From the NCBI GenBank assembly GCA_027451885.1, contig DAIDHX010000221.1, positions 1 through 47,867 of the forward strand: 47,867 nucleotides of DNA, given 5' to 3'. The translations under genes were made by a program, and so were the position numbers. Positions 7,718-16,569 of the stretch are shown in pieces. The notes under the pieces are model-generated. The model saw only the letters and a list, made by a program, of their open reading frames with translations. It was not told where the DNA came from and did no database searches. Position 1 is the first letter of the stretch; each line of letters starts with the position of its first letter. This DNA comes from Planctomycetales bacterium. GTDB lineage: Bacteria > Planctomycetota > Planctomycetia > Isosphaerales > Isosphaeraceae.

Positions 7718-9007
7718 ATGAGAACGACGAAGGCGAGCGGGCGTGAAAGTCAGGGTGAGAGCCGGTCCGGGTCCTGGCTGGCCCGCACGGAGTTCCCCGC
7801 GCGGCGCGGATTTATCCGCGGCCCGAAGACCGCGGCTCCCAAGCGCCTGGGCCGGCCGCTCCAGCCCGCGGAGTTGCGGACGCTTGTGAGTCGGGCGGCG
7901 ATCGCCTTCCGGGGTTACGACGCCACCAACATCGGCCGCAGCGCTGAGTTGCTCGCGCATCCCGTTTACGGCCCGATCATCACTCCCGTACTCGAAGAGG
8001 CATCTGAGCTCTGCCGGCCCATCCTCGGCCGCTCGGTCGCGCTTGCGGACCGCATCCGCGCGGGTGCTGAGTCCACGCTCGACAGCTTCGTGGAAGACAT
8101 CGCCACGATCGTGGGGCTTGAGCTCGCGCAGATGAAGATTCTCGAGCAGGTGTTCGACGTTCCTGTCAAGAACGCGCGGATGAGCTTCGGCCACAGCATT
8201 GGTGAGCTGGCCGCCCTTGTGCTCGGGGGCGTCTATACCATGGAACAGCTCTTGCCGGTGCCGCTCTCGCTTGCACCCGACTGCGCAGCGCTCACACCCG
8301 ATACCATGATCGGCATTGTCTCCGCCAATCACAGCACGCTCGATATCACCCGGATCGAGCGCCTCTGTCGCTCGATCAGCGGCCGCGGGCACGGGCTCGT
8401 GGGGCCGTCGACCTATCTTTCGCCCGATCACATTCTGCTGATCGGACAGCAGGGCACGCTCGACGAATTCGAGCGGGAAATGCACGCGTTTCTGGGTGAG
8501 GACGTGGCGCTCAAGCGGCGGCCGAATCATTTTCCCCCCCTGCACACCCCGCTCGTGTGGGAGAAAAACATTCCCAACCGCACGGCGATGGCGATGCACC
8601 ATATCATCGGCGGGAACGTGAAACCCACGCCGCCGATCGTCTCGGGATGCACGGGCATCGCGAATTACGACGAGTGGAACAGTCGGGTGGTGCTCGCTGA
8701 CTGGACGGATCATCCCCAGCGGCTCTGGGACGTGGTCGAGACGACCTTGCACGCGGATGTGGAGCTTGTCATCCACGCCGGGCCCGCGCCCAAGCTCTTT
8801 TCCTCGACCTTCGAGCGGCTAAGCCATCGTGTTGTGAAACAGCTTCGCAGGAGCCACCTGGAACGTCTGAGCTCGAGCGTGATCCCGAGCATCAGCCGCC
8901 AGAGGTGGTTGTTGCGGAGCCTGCCTGACAGCGCCGTGCTGTTGCGGGCGCCCTACCTCGGGCATATGATCCTTGAGGATTGGCTGCTTGCCCAGGACGT
9001 CGCTTGA
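7718..9007 (+). CDS. FabD-like acyltransferase (malonyltransferase fold)
   Basis: 429 residues. It shows the acyltransferase nucleophile elbow GHSIGELAALVLGG (Ser at about residue 160) and the matching catalytic His in PPLHTPLV (about residue 276, compare FHSPLM in FabD). In malonyl-specific enzymes an Arg roughly 25 residues after the Ser binds the malonate carboxylate; here that stretch reads LPVPLSLAPDCAAL and I see no equivalent Arg. The N-terminus is longer than in FabD, and no signal or membrane segment is seen. The ATG at 7718 has GAGG 9 nt upstream and is preferred over an in-frame GTG at 7679. It heads a cluster with acyl-CoA dehydrogenase, FadB-like and thiolase genes, so transfer of a fatty acyl group seems more likely than malonyl transfer. 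Confidence 0.75.
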   Translation: MRTTKASGRESQGESRSGSWLARTEFPARRGFIRGPKTAAPKRLGRPLQPAELRTLVSRAAIAFRGYDATNIGRSAELLAHPVYGPIITPVLEEASELCRPILGRSVALADRIRAGAESTLDSFVEDIATIVGLELAQMKILEQVFDVPVKNARMSFGHSIGELAALVLGGVYTMEQLLPVPLSLAPDCAALTPDTMIGIVSANHSTLDITRIERLCRSISGRGHGLVGPSTYLSPDHILLIGQQGTLDEFEREMHAFLGEDVALKRRPNHFPPLHTPLVWEKNIPNRTAMAMHHIIGGNVKPTPPIVSGCTGIANYDEWNSRVVLADWTDHPQRLWDVVETTLHADVELVIHAGPAPKLFSSTFERLSHRVVKQLRRSHLERLSSSVIPSISRQRWLLRSLPDSAVLLRAPYLGHMILEDWLLAQDVA

Positions 9008-9109
9008 GGGAGCATTGCGAACGGGGTCGGCCAGGGCGGTCCAGATGAGGGCGCCCAGGCGTGTTCGAGGCGTGAGTACGAGAAATCGGACGGCGGGAGC
9101 GAGCCGGCC

Positions 9110-9150
9110 AGCGCAGGTCGTGATCAAGGCAATTGGCCTCGACCTGCGCT
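9110..9150. repeat. 11-bp perfect inverted repeat upstream of acyl-CoA dehydrogenase
   Basis: AGCGCAGGTCG at 9110-9120 is the exact reverse complement of CGACCTGCGCT at 9140-9150, separated by 19 nt. It sits in the 217-nt gap between the acyltransferase and acyl-CoA dehydrogenase genes. There is no T-run. It could be an RNA hairpin that adjusts expression inside the operon or a split operator. Confidence 0.7.
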
Positions 9151-9224
9151 CGGACCTCTGGCCAGCGACCGCGCGACCGGGAATGTTCGACTCGCAACGG
9201 CCGAGACGGCCAAGAGGTGGTTCG

Positions 9225-11141
9225 ATGAGTGCCCCAGTTCGGGAATCGGAATCGCAGACCTTCGTGGAATCGGCCCTCGCCCTTTCGGGGAAAAGCGAGG
9301 AAGAAGCCCGCAAGACCGGCTCGATCGACCGGGCCGATGACCAGGTCGATGCACTCTTTGACCTGCGTCATCAGACGCCGCACAGCCCGGTGCACCGGGC
9401 TGTTTGGGAGCACGAGCTGCCGATTGATCTGTTCCTGCCGGAAGCCCCCGTCGTGCCCGAGCACTGCGCCCGCACGATGAGCAGCTCGCTGGAGATCGTT
9501 GCCCGCCATCGCCGCGCGGGCACGCTTTATGGCAGCGACAACAAGGTCACCGACGAGGTGCTGGCGGAGCTTGGCCGCGCTGGATACTGGGGGCTGCTCA
9601 TCGATCGCGAATATGGCGGCGGCGGCTCATCCTTCGCCGGGTTTGCCCAGTTCCTCACGCGAATGGCCACGATCGACCCCAACGTCTCGGGCCTGGCGTC
9701 CGTGCACGGCTGCATCGGCGCCGTCGACCCCATCCGCACCTTCGGCAGCCGCGAGCAAAAGGAATGGTATCTCCCCAGGCTGGCGAGCGGCGAACGGCTC
9801 TCGGCCTTCGCGCTCACCGAGCCAGGCGCGGGGTCGGACCTTACCGCGCTCCGCACCCGGGCCACGCTCCAGGGCGATGAATATGTGGTCGAGGGCGAAA
9901 AGCTCTTCATCACCAACGCGGTCCCCGGGCGCACGATCGGGCTCGTGTGCAAGATCGAGGACAAACCCAGCGTGCTCATTGTCGATCTTCCCGATCAGGA
10001 GAACGAGGCGTTCCAGATCGTGGATTACGGCCTGTTCGCGCTCAAGCACTTGCATAACCACGGTCTGCGGTTCCATGGCCTGCGGGTGCCGCGCGAGAAT
10101 TTGCTTGAGGCTGGGCGCGGCGATGGACTGACGATCGCGTACCACGGCCTCAATCTCGGTCGCGTGGCGCTCTGTTCGGCCGCGGCGGGCTCGATGCGTG
10201 TGATGCTCGCCAACATGCTCCCCTGGGGCCATTTCCGTCGCACGTACGGCGCGGCGATCGTCACCCGCGAGCTTGTCGAGCGGCGGCTCGGCCGGCTGGC
10301 AGCGCTGATCGTGGGGGCCGATGCGCTTGTGGCCTGGTGCTCGTGGCTGCTCGACCAGGGCTACCGCGGCGAGCTCGAATGCATCGTGGCCAAGATCTTC
10401 GGCAGCGAGGCGCAGAAGGAAGCCGCGATCGAGCTCTTCATGAAGACGCACGGCGGCCGCGCGTTCCTGAAGGGGCATCACTTTGGTGAGAACGTGCACG
10501 AGTTCCTGGCCCCGTGCATCTACGAGGGCGAGGGCGAGATGCTGGGCATGGCGTTCTTCAAGTCGCTCGTCAAGGAGCACGGCAAGACCTACTTCGAGCC
10601 GGTGGGCAAGGCGCTCGCCGCGGCGAAGATCAAGCAGCCGAATTTGCTCAACCCCGCGCACGTGTGGGCGCTCAAGGACGCGATGATCCCCTACGCGAAG
10701 TGGCGGATGAGCCAGGCGGTCCAGGGCCGGCGGTCGCTGCCGGCGAGCACGCTGTCGAAGGTGCCCCCCGCGCTTGCGGCGCATGCGGAATTCGCCTCGC
10801 ACATGCTCGAGCACGGCCGGCTCGAAATCAGCGGCGTGATGACCAAGCACCAGCTTCGCCTGGCTGACCGCCAGTGCCGAATGGCTGAGCTCTCCCAGCG
10901 CATGCAAGATGCCGTCGTCATGCTGGCGACGAGCCTCTGGGCCGGTCGGCAGTCGAACGAACTCATCGCAGACGCGGCTGACATCCTTTGCCAGGATCTT
11001 ACCCGCAAGCTCACGGGCAAACGGCCCAGCGACGCCTACTTCCGCGCTGTCACCCGGCTTGGCCAAAAGATCGCGGCCGGCGGTTTCGAGGCGATCGCCG
11101 GCATTGAGCCCGGCGAGATTCTCATGCCTTACCAGAACTAA
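9225..11141 (+). CDS. Acyl-CoA dehydrogenase, long form
   Basis: 638 residues, an FAD-dependent enzyme for the first step of beta-oxidation (acyl-CoA to trans-2-enoyl-CoA). The core (about residues 90-450) has GYWGLLIDREYGGGG, the signature FALTEPGAGSDL, EGEKLFITNA and GLNLGRVALCSAAAG. CIYEGEGEMLG places the catalytic Glu near residue 434, at the position of IYEG in medium-chain enzymes. About 190 extra C-terminal residues, mostly helical, follow the core, as in very-long-chain types. The ATG at 9225 is preceded by AAGAGGTGG; the frame is open upstream but looks non-coding. It is 19 nt from the FadB-like gene, which supports co-transcription. Confidence 0.92.
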   Translation: MSAPVRESESQTFVESALALSGKSEEEARKTGSIDRADDQVDALFDLRHQTPHSPVHRAVWEHELPIDLFLPEAPVVPEHCARTMSSSLEIVARHRRAGTLYGSDNKVTDEVLAELGRAGYWGLLIDREYGGGGSSFAGFAQFLTRMATIDPNVSGLASVHGCIGAVDPIRTFGSREQKEWYLPRLASGERLSAFALTEPGAGSDLTALRTRATLQGDEYVVEGEKLFITNAVPGRTIGLVCKIEDKPSVLIVDLPDQENEAFQIVDYGLFALKHLHNHGLRFHGLRVPRENLLEAGRGDGLTIAYHGLNLGRVALCSAAAGSMRVMLANMLPWGHFRRTYGAAIVTRELVERRLGRLAALIVGADALVAWCSWLLDQGYRGELECIVAKIFGSEAQKEAAIELFMKTHGGRAFLKGHHFGENVHEFLAPCIYEGEGEMLGMAFFKSLVKEHGKTYFEPVGKALAAAKIKQPNLLNPAHVWALKDAMIPYAKWRMSQAVQGRRSLPASTLSKVPPALAAHAEFASHMLEHGRLEISGVMTKHQLRLADRQCRMAELSQRMQDAVVMLATSLWAGRQSNELIADAADILCQDLTRKLTGKRPSDAYFRAVTRLGQKIAAGGFEAIAGIEPGEILMPYQN

Positions 11142-11160
11142 CCGAGCGAGGGACTCTCAC

Positions 11161-13302
11161 ATGGACGCCGCGCTAAAGTTCGACGAGCTGGAAGGCGGGC
11201 TGGGGCGAATCACCTTCGACCTCCCCGGGAGCAAGGTCAACACGCTGGGCCGGCAGGTACTTGAGGAGCTGGCCGGCATCGTCGCCCGGCTTGAGAGCCG
11301 AAGCGATCTCAAGGGTCTCGTCTTCATGTCCGGCAAGCCCGGCCAGTTCATCGCCGGTGCCGACCTGAAGGAAATCGCAGCACTTTCGTATGTCACGCCC
11401 GAGCAGGCGGGGGTGATGCTCGAGTTCGGCCACCGGCTGTTCTCGAAGATCTCGCGCTTGCCGTTCCCCACCGTGGCGCTGATCGACGGCGCCTGCCTGG
11501 GGGGCGGCACCGAACTTGTGCTCGCGCTCGATGAGCGCGTCGCCTCGAAAGCCGATCACACTCAGATCGGCTTGCCCGAAGTGAAAATCGGGCTCATGCC
11601 CGGCTGGGGCGGCACGCAAAGGCTGCCGCGGCTTATTGGCCTCAATGCGATCGAGATGATCGCGGCCGGCGAGGCTGTAAGCGCCCAGAAGGCGCGTGAC
11701 CTGGGGCTTGTGTTCGATGCCGTGCCCCCCGATCGCCTGCTCGACGAGGGGCGGCGGCTGATCGAATACCTGCGCGATTCGGGCGCCTGGACCAAAAACC
11801 GAGAGACCCGCAGCGGCCCAGTGTCGGTCAGCCTGGACGCCCTGCATTTCGCGTTCGCAGTGGCCGGCGGCGTGGTCAAGGCCAAGACCAAGGGGCACTA
11901 TCCCGCGCCCCTGGCGGCGATCGGGGCCATCAAGGACGGCCTGGCCTTGCCGCTTGATGAGGCCCTCAAGGTCGAGCAAAAGGCTGTGCAGAAACTGGTC
12001 GGCTCGCCGATCCTGGCAAACCTGATTGGGATCTTCTTCCTCAAGAACAAGCTCTCCCGCGGCGACGGCGCCAGGGACGTCGAGCGCCTGAACAAGGTGG
12101 GCGTGCTGGGCTCGGGGCTCATGGGCGCAGGCATTGCCGCGGCCTTCGCCAGGTCGCGCAAGAAGACCGTGATGCTCGATGTCGACGATGCCCGGCTGGC
12201 CGACGGCATGAACCGGGCGATGGACGTGGTCAAGGGCCGAATCGCCATTGGCCGCGCCACGCCGCAGGATCTGGCCGACATGCTCTCACGGCTGGTGGCG
12301 ACGACCAATCACACCCTCCTGGCCGACTGCGATATCGTCATCGAGGCCGTCACCGAAAACGAAGCGCTGAAACGCGAGGCGTATGCCAAACTCAAGGGCG
12401 TGCTCCGCGACGATGCAATCGTTGCGTCGAATACCTCGACGATCTCGATCACGCGAATGGCCTCCGCCGCGCCCAATCCGGAGCGGTTCGTGGGCATGCA
12501 CTTCTTTAACCCTGTCGACCGCATGGAGCTCGTGGAAGTCATCCGCGGCAAGGAGACGAGCGACGCCACCATCGCGGCCGTGGTTGAGCTGGCGCGGCAG
12601 GCGAGGAAGGCGCCCATCGTCGTCAACGATTGCCCCGGCTTCCTGGTCAATCGCGTGCTGTTCCCGTACATGAACGAGTCGCTCATCCTGGCGCAGGAGG
12701 GGGCGGCGATTGAGGCAATCGACGCCGCGTCCACTCGATTTGGCATGCCCATGGGGCCGATCACACTCACCGACCTGGTTGGGCTTGAGACCGCGGTCTA
12801 CGCCGGCAAGCTGCTCCTGGCGGCGTATCCGGACCGGTCCGTCGCTTCGCCGATCCTGGTGGACATGCTCAAGCAAGGGGGCGGCGGCAAGAACGCTCTG
12901 AAGTTCTATCTGGCCAAGTCGAAATCGTCGGCCCCTCAGGTCAATCCCCAGGTTGCCGAGATCGTCGCCCGCCACCGCACCGGAGACCACGCCTTCGACG
13001 AGGCCGAGCTCACCGATCGGCTCTTCCTGCCGATGCTGCTCGAGGCCGTCCGCGTGCTCGAGGAAGGCATTGTGGGCGATCCCGGCGAGGTCGACATGGG
13101 CCTCATTCTGGGCATCGGCTTCCCGCCCTTCCGCGGCGGAATCCTCCGCTATTGCGATACGCTGGGTGCCAAGAACGTGCTCGAAAAGCTCGAGCGCTAC
13201 GCCCATCGTGGCAGACGCTACCAGGCCCCCGAGTCTCTCGTCGCGCTCGCCAAGTCGGGCGGAACCTTCTATCCCCGGCCCAAGCTGACCTCGGTCGCCT
13301 GA
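11161..13302 (+). CDS. fadB: FadB/FadJ-type enoyl-CoA hydratase / 3-hydroxyacyl-CoA dehydrogenase
   Basis: 713 residues, the usual length of the bifunctional beta-oxidation alpha subunit. The N-terminal crotonase domain (about 1-290) has GQFIAGADLKEI for the oxyanion hole, GACLGGGTEL, and EVKIGLMPGWGGTQRLPRLIG with the catalytic Glu. The dehydrogenase domain begins with the NAD-binding VGVLGSGLMGAGIAAAFARS near residue 313, followed by SNTSTISIT, MHFFNPVDRMELVEVI and NDCPGFLVNRVL. The C-terminal helical domain closes with GFPPFRGGILRY. It hydrates enoyl-CoA and oxidises the product to 3-ketoacyl-CoA. It starts with AGGGA 11 nt upstream and is followed after 32 nt by the thiolase, its expected partner in the trifunctional complex. 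Confidence 0.95.
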   Translation: MDAALKFDELEGGLGRITFDLPGSKVNTLGRQVLEELAGIVARLESRSDLKGLVFMSGKPGQFIAGADLKEIAALSYVTPEQAGVMLEFGHRLFSKISRLPFPTVALIDGACLGGGTELVLALDERVASKADHTQIGLPEVKIGLMPGWGGTQRLPRLIGLNAIEMIAAGEAVSAQKARDLGLVFDAVPPDRLLDEGRRLIEYLRDSGAWTKNRETRSGPVSVSLDALHFAFAVAGGVVKAKTKGHYPAPLAAIGAIKDGLALPLDEALKVEQKAVQKLVGSPILANLIGIFFLKNKLSRGDGARDVERLNKVGVLGSGLMGAGIAAAFARSRKKTVMLDVDDARLADGMNRAMDVVKGRIAIGRATPQDLADMLSRLVATTNHTLLADCDIVIEAVTENEALKREAYAKLKGVLRDDAIVASNTSTISITRMASAAPNPERFVGMHFFNPVDRMELVEVIRGKETSDATIAAVVELARQARKAPIVVNDCPGFLVNRVLFPYMNESLILAQEGAAIEAIDAASTRFGMPMGPITLTDLVGLETAVYAGKLLLAAYPDRSVASPILVDMLKQGGGGKNALKFYLAKSKSSAPQVNPQVAEIVARHRTGDHAFDEAELTDRLFLPMLLEAVRVLEEGIVGDPGEVDMGLILGIGFPPFRGGILRYCDTLGAKNVLEKLERYAHRGRRYQAPESLVALAKSGGTFYPRPKLTSVA

Positions 13303-13334
13303 ACCAAGGAACCACATGACGGAGGGATGACGCA

Positions 13335-14498
13335 ATGAAGACCGCTGTGGTGATCGACGCCGTGCGAACGCCTATTGGCCGGGCCTCGGCTGACAAAGGG
13401 TGGTTCCGCGACACGCGCTCGGAAGATCTTTCGGCCCATGTGATCAAGGCGCTCGTCGAGCGCACTGGGGTTGATCCCAGGTTGATCGAGGACGTTCGCT
13501 TTGGCTGCGTGCAGCAGCAGGGCGAACAGGGCTTTGACGTGGCGCGGATCGCCGCGCTCGCCGCGGGTCTGCCGGTCGAAACGGCCGGTGTGACCATCAA
13601 CCGCAACTGCGGCTCGAGCCTCACCGCGCTCAACGATGCGGCCATGAGCATCGCGGCCGGCGGCGACGATGTCCAGATCGCCGGCGGAGTCGAGCACATG
13701 GAGCATGTGCCCATGAGCAAGGACTACAATCCCTATCCTGGGCTCTTTCGCGGGCATTCCGAGGCGGTCATGAACATGGGCTTCACCGCCGAATATCTGG
13801 CTGCCAAGTACAGAGTTCCGCGTGCGAAGCAAGACGAGTTCGCCCTGCGCAGCCACGCGCTCGCTGCGCAGGCCACGCAGAAGGGCGAGTTCGCGTCCGA
13901 GATCGTGCCGACCTGGGGCCGTGACGAGGCTGGACGCAAGACCCTGCTCACCGTTGACCAGTCGATCCGGCCGGATACCACGCTCGAGGCACTCGCCGCC
14001 TTGCCCCCGGCGTTTCAGCCCGACGGCGGGTCGGTGACGGCGGGGACAAGCTCGCCGCTTTCCGTGGGCGCATCGGCGATTCTTGTGATGTCGGAAGAAA
14101 AGAGCCAGGCACTTGGGCTCAAGCCGATGGCCAGGATCCGCGCCACGGCCGTCGTTGGCGTCAATCCGGAGGAAATGGGCATCGGCCCCGTTCCCGCGGT
14201 GCACAAGGCGCTCAAGCGCGCGGGGCTCTCGCTCGATCAGATCGACGCGATCGAAATCAACGAGGCTTTTGCTGTGCAGGTGCTTTCGGTGCTGGGGCTG
14301 CTCAAGCTCAGCGTGGACAAGGTCAACACGCGCGGCGGCGCGATCGCGATCGGCCATCCGCTGGGCGCATCGGGCGCCCGCATCGCTACCACCCTGCTCT
14401 ATCGCATGCGCGACTCAGGCGCCCGCTACGGCGTGGCGACCATGTGCATTGGTCAGGGCCAGGGAATCGCCACCGTGTTTGAAGCGTGCGCATCGTAG
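13335..14498 (+). CDS. fadA: Acetyl-CoA acyltransferase (3-ketoacyl-CoA thiolase)
   Basis: 387 residues, thiolase family. All catalytic signatures are present: the acyl-accepting Cys in NRNCGSSLTALN (residue 92), EINEAFAVQ, the His in GGAIAIGHPLGASGAR (about 341) and the second Cys in MCIGQGQG (about 371). It cleaves 3-ketoacyl-CoA with CoA to acetyl-CoA and a shortened acyl-CoA. CGSSL at the nucleophile and the position after the FadB-like gene favour the degradative enzyme over acetoacetyl-CoA synthesis. GGAGG lies upstream of the ATG. It completes, with the two preceding genes, a beta-oxidation spiral. Confidence 0.95.
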   Translation: MKTAVVIDAVRTPIGRASADKGWFRDTRSEDLSAHVIKALVERTGVDPRLIEDVRFGCVQQQGEQGFDVARIAALAAGLPVETAGVTINRNCGSSLTALNDAAMSIAAGGDDVQIAGGVEHMEHVPMSKDYNPYPGLFRGHSEAVMNMGFTAEYLAAKYRVPRAKQDEFALRSHALAAQATQKGEFASEIVPTWGRDEAGRKTLLTVDQSIRPDTTLEALAALPPAFQPDGGSVTAGTSSPLSVGASAILVMSEEKSQALGLKPMARIRATAVVGVNPEEMGIGPVPAVHKALKRAGLSLDQIDAIEINEAFAVQVLSVLGLLKLSVDKVNTRGGAIAIGHPLGASGARIATTLLYRMRDSGARYGVATMCIGQGQGIATVFEACAS

Positions 14499-14513
14499 AT
14501 TCAGGAACCGCTC

Positions 14514-15296
14514 ATGATTCGAAATCCTCTGGCCCTCCGGCTCGATTCCGAACACTCGATCCGCGACCAGATTCAGGACGCTGCTCGCCTCGGCGCGCGC
14601 GGGGTCGTGCTGGAAGCCTCCGGCGACCTCGCGCCCCATCGCCTGGGCGAAACAGCCAGGCGCGACCTGAGACACGTGCTCCGTACCGTTGAGCTTGCGC
14701 TCCCCGCGGTCGTGCTCCCCACGCGCAGGCCGTTCGATTCTCTCGATCAACTCGACGACCGCATGCGCAGGGCCGATGCTGTTTTCGCGCTTGCCTATGA
14801 GCTTGGCGCTCGCACCGTGCTCGTCCGCGCGGGTGCTGCGCCCGCGGTCGAGGACCCGCGCAGAGAGGTGTTTCTTTCGACGCTGCACGAGCTCGAACGC
14901 AGGGCCGATCATCGCGGAGTCGTGCTCGCGCTCGAGACCGGCGGCGAGCCAATCGAGCCGCTCAACCAGATTCTCATCGACCTGGGATCTCAGCTCCTCA
15001 AGGTCAGCCTCGATCCAGCCGGCCTGCTTTACGTTGGCGTTGATCCCATCGCTGCGGTTAGCCTGCTCGCCGAGCGCCTGGCGCACGCCTATGCCGATGA
15101 CGCCGTCGGCCGCCCGGGTGCGATCGCACGCCACCCCCGCGGAGTGGGTTTTCCCTCCGGCGCGCTCGACTGGGAAGAATACGCCGGCGCACTCGAGGAA
15201 GTCGGCTACCACGGGTTCCTCACCTTCCGCGGCGACTCCGCACGCCCCATCGGACCGCAGTTTCAAACGCTCCTCGCCAGGCTCAAGACGATTTAG
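14514..15296 (+). CDS. Sugar phosphate isomerase/epimerase-like TIM barrel
   Basis: 260 residues, xylose-isomerase-like TIM-barrel family (AP endonuclease 2 superfamily). Barrel strands can be followed through GARGVVLEAS, GARTVLVRAG, GVVLALETGG with the metal-ligand Glu, LKVSLDPAGL with the Asp, and a C-terminal GYHGFLTFRGD. Several usual ligands look shifted: the His of the DxxH pair is not obvious. No signal peptide, so cytoplasmic, unlike the exported relative at 31656-32528. It starts 15 nt after the thiolase stop with AGGA upstream, so it is probably part of the same transcript, but a role in fatty acid breakdown is not evident. Substrate unknown. Confidence 0.8.
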   Translation: MIRNPLALRLDSEHSIRDQIQDAARLGARGVVLEASGDLAPHRLGETARRDLRHVLRTVELALPAVVLPTRRPFDSLDQLDDRMRRADAVFALAYELGARTVLVRAGAAPAVEDPRREVFLSTLHELERRADHRGVVLALETGGEPIEPLNQILIDLGSQLLKVSLDPAGLLYVGVDPIAAVSLLAERLAHAYADDAVGRPGAIARHPRGVGFPSGALDWEEYAGALEEVGYHGFLTFRGDSARPIGPQFQTLLARLKTI

Positions 15297-15504
15297 CTTG
15301 CACCGCCGTATCTTCTCAGCCTTGCCTGGACTTTCTGCTTTCGCAACTTGAGTACGAGTCCGATCCTTCAGCGACCATGATCGGTACGGGGATCGCGGAT
15401 TTTTTGGGTGTCCGTGAATCGAATTCGCGGTTGCGCCCCTCTTTCTTCTGGAAGACCGACGCACGAGTGTGCGGGGTCGCGTTTCCCGAGGAGAGGCTAC
15501 GATC

Positions 15505-15708
15505 ATGAAGACGAATGTTGGAACGGTTGAGCGTATCGCTCGCGTGCTGGGTGGCGGCCTGCTTGTCGCTACGGGATTTCTCGCGTTCAGTCAGGGAATG
15601 ATGGGATACGGGATCGCGGCGATGGGGTGCATGCTGCTGATGACGGGTCTCATGGGATACTGCCCGGCCTGCCATCTGATGGGGCGCTGCCCTGTTCGCG
15701 CCCACTAG
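15505..15708 (+). CDS. DUF2892 (YgaP-like) small membrane protein
   Basis: 67 residues. The start MKTNVGTVERIARVLGGG is typical of DUF2892, in which a short amphipathic N-terminus precedes two hydrophobic helices (about 12-30 and 33-50). The C-terminus, GYCPACHLMGRCPVRAH, has three Cys and two His and matches the usual CPxxxLxGxxP ending of the family, though CPAC and the extra His could bind metal or be redox-active. The ATG at 15505 has GAGGAGAGG upstream. It is the first gene of a four-gene plus-strand cassette, with 27 nt to the sigma factor. In other bacteria this domain is often fused to rhodanese or found in metal and sulfur resistance loci. Confidence 0.82.
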   Translation: MKTNVGTVERIARVLGGGLLVATGFLAFSQGMMGYGIAAMGCMLLMTGLMGYCPACHLMGRCPVRAH

Positions 15709-15735
15709 ACAACTACTCGAGAAGGAAGCGTTTCG

Positions 15736-16245
15736 ATGGGCTCAAACGGCGTTTCCGTGGAAATGATTCGCCTTGCGGTAAACGGTGATCCGGCCGCGGT
15801 TGAAGCGCTTTTGTCAGTGGCCCAACCGGATATTCGCCGCTACGCGAAGCGCTACTGCATCAGCCATGAGGATGCGGAAGACGCGGCCCAGCAGACGCTC
15901 TGGCAACTCTATCGCAGGATTGGCGCTCTCAGAACGGCAGCGTCGTTTCCCGCGTGGCTGATGATGATCGTGCGCAGGGAGTGCTCACGGCTCGCAAGCC
16001 ACTTAAAGCATCAGTCCCTGATCGAGGAAAGTGTGCTCGCGGAGCGGTCGGATTCGGAGCTTCGCCTCGACATCGCCGCGGCGATCGAGTCGTTGCCCGA
16101 AAGGTTTCGTTTAGTGGTGATCCTGCGCGACTTGCAAAGCAAGACCGTCGATGAGATCGGTCAAGAACTCTCCCTCGGCCGCGAGGCGGTCAAGAGCCGG
16201 TTGCATCGGGCTCGGATCCTGATGCGAGAATATCTGGCTGATTGA
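15736..16245 (+). CDS. ECF-type RNA polymerase sigma factor
   Basis: 169 residues, compact sigma-70 family protein. Region 2 spans about residues 20-90 (YAKRYCISHEDAEDAAQQTLWQLY, with the RNA polymerase-binding DAEDAAQ segment, then FPAWLMMIVRREC). Region 4 spans about 112-165, with LPERFRLVVILRDLQSKTVDEIG and the DNA-recognition helix GREAVKSRLHRARILMREYL. No anti-sigma factor with the usual zinc motif is next to it; instead a Cys/His-rich lipoprotein gene (41 nt on) and a thioredoxin-like gene follow. Regulation may therefore involve one of those partners or lie elsewhere. GAAGGAAG precedes the ATG. Confidence 0.9.
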   Translation: MGSNGVSVEMIRLAVNGDPAAVEALLSVAQPDIRRYAKRYCISHEDAEDAAQQTLWQLYRRIGALRTAASFPAWLMMIVRRECSRLASHLKHQSLIEESVLAERSDSELRLDIAAAIESLPERFRLVVILRDLQSKTVDEIGQELSLGREAVKSRLHRARILMREYLAD

Positions 16246-16286
16246 TCCCCTCTCACGTTCATCTCTCAAAGAGAAAGGATGCTCTC

Positions 16287-16487
16287 ATGTCTCGACGTGT
16301 TGCAGCTCTCGGTTTTGTGCTTTCCGTCCTTTCGATTCAAGCAGGGTGCATCTGCGAGAACTGCCGCCGCAATACGGCCGCGGAATCCTCGATCAAGAGC
16401 ACGTCGCAACCCCCGATGAGCCCCACGGCCCATAACCACCAAAGCGGTGATGCCAGCTCGTGCCCGGCGTGCATGCGTTCGCACTGA
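16287..16487 (+). CDS. Small Cys/His-rich lipoprotein
   Basis: 66 residues. An N-terminal positively charged segment and hydrophobic stretch end in IQAGC, a plausible lipobox with the modified Cys at 21, although Gln at -3 is not consensus. The mature part has five Cys in three clusters (CICENC at 21-26, then CPAC at 59-62) and His at 49, 51 and 66, a spacing suited to metal or disulfide chemistry. The rest is Ser/Thr/Pro-rich and probably disordered. The ATG at 16287 has AAAGGA upstream; the open frame begins earlier, but an earlier start would bury the signal peptide. No homologue recognised. Placed between an ECF sigma factor and a thioredoxin-like protein. Confidence 0.65.
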   Translation: MSRRVAALGFVLSVLSIQAGCICENCRRNTAAESSIKSTSQPPMSPTAHNHQSGDASSCPACMRSH

Positions 16488-16569
16488 TCGGCTTTATCTC
16501 GCAAGGACCTTCCGAGATTCGACAGGCCGCCCGGACTGTCTCGGAGATTCCCTGGACTGGAGCACTCCA

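Noticed and set aside
6935-8776. 613-codon minus-strand frame
   Set aside because: It spans the pabB start, a non-coding gap and most of the FabD-like gene in antisense; composition is Arg/Pro-rich without domains.
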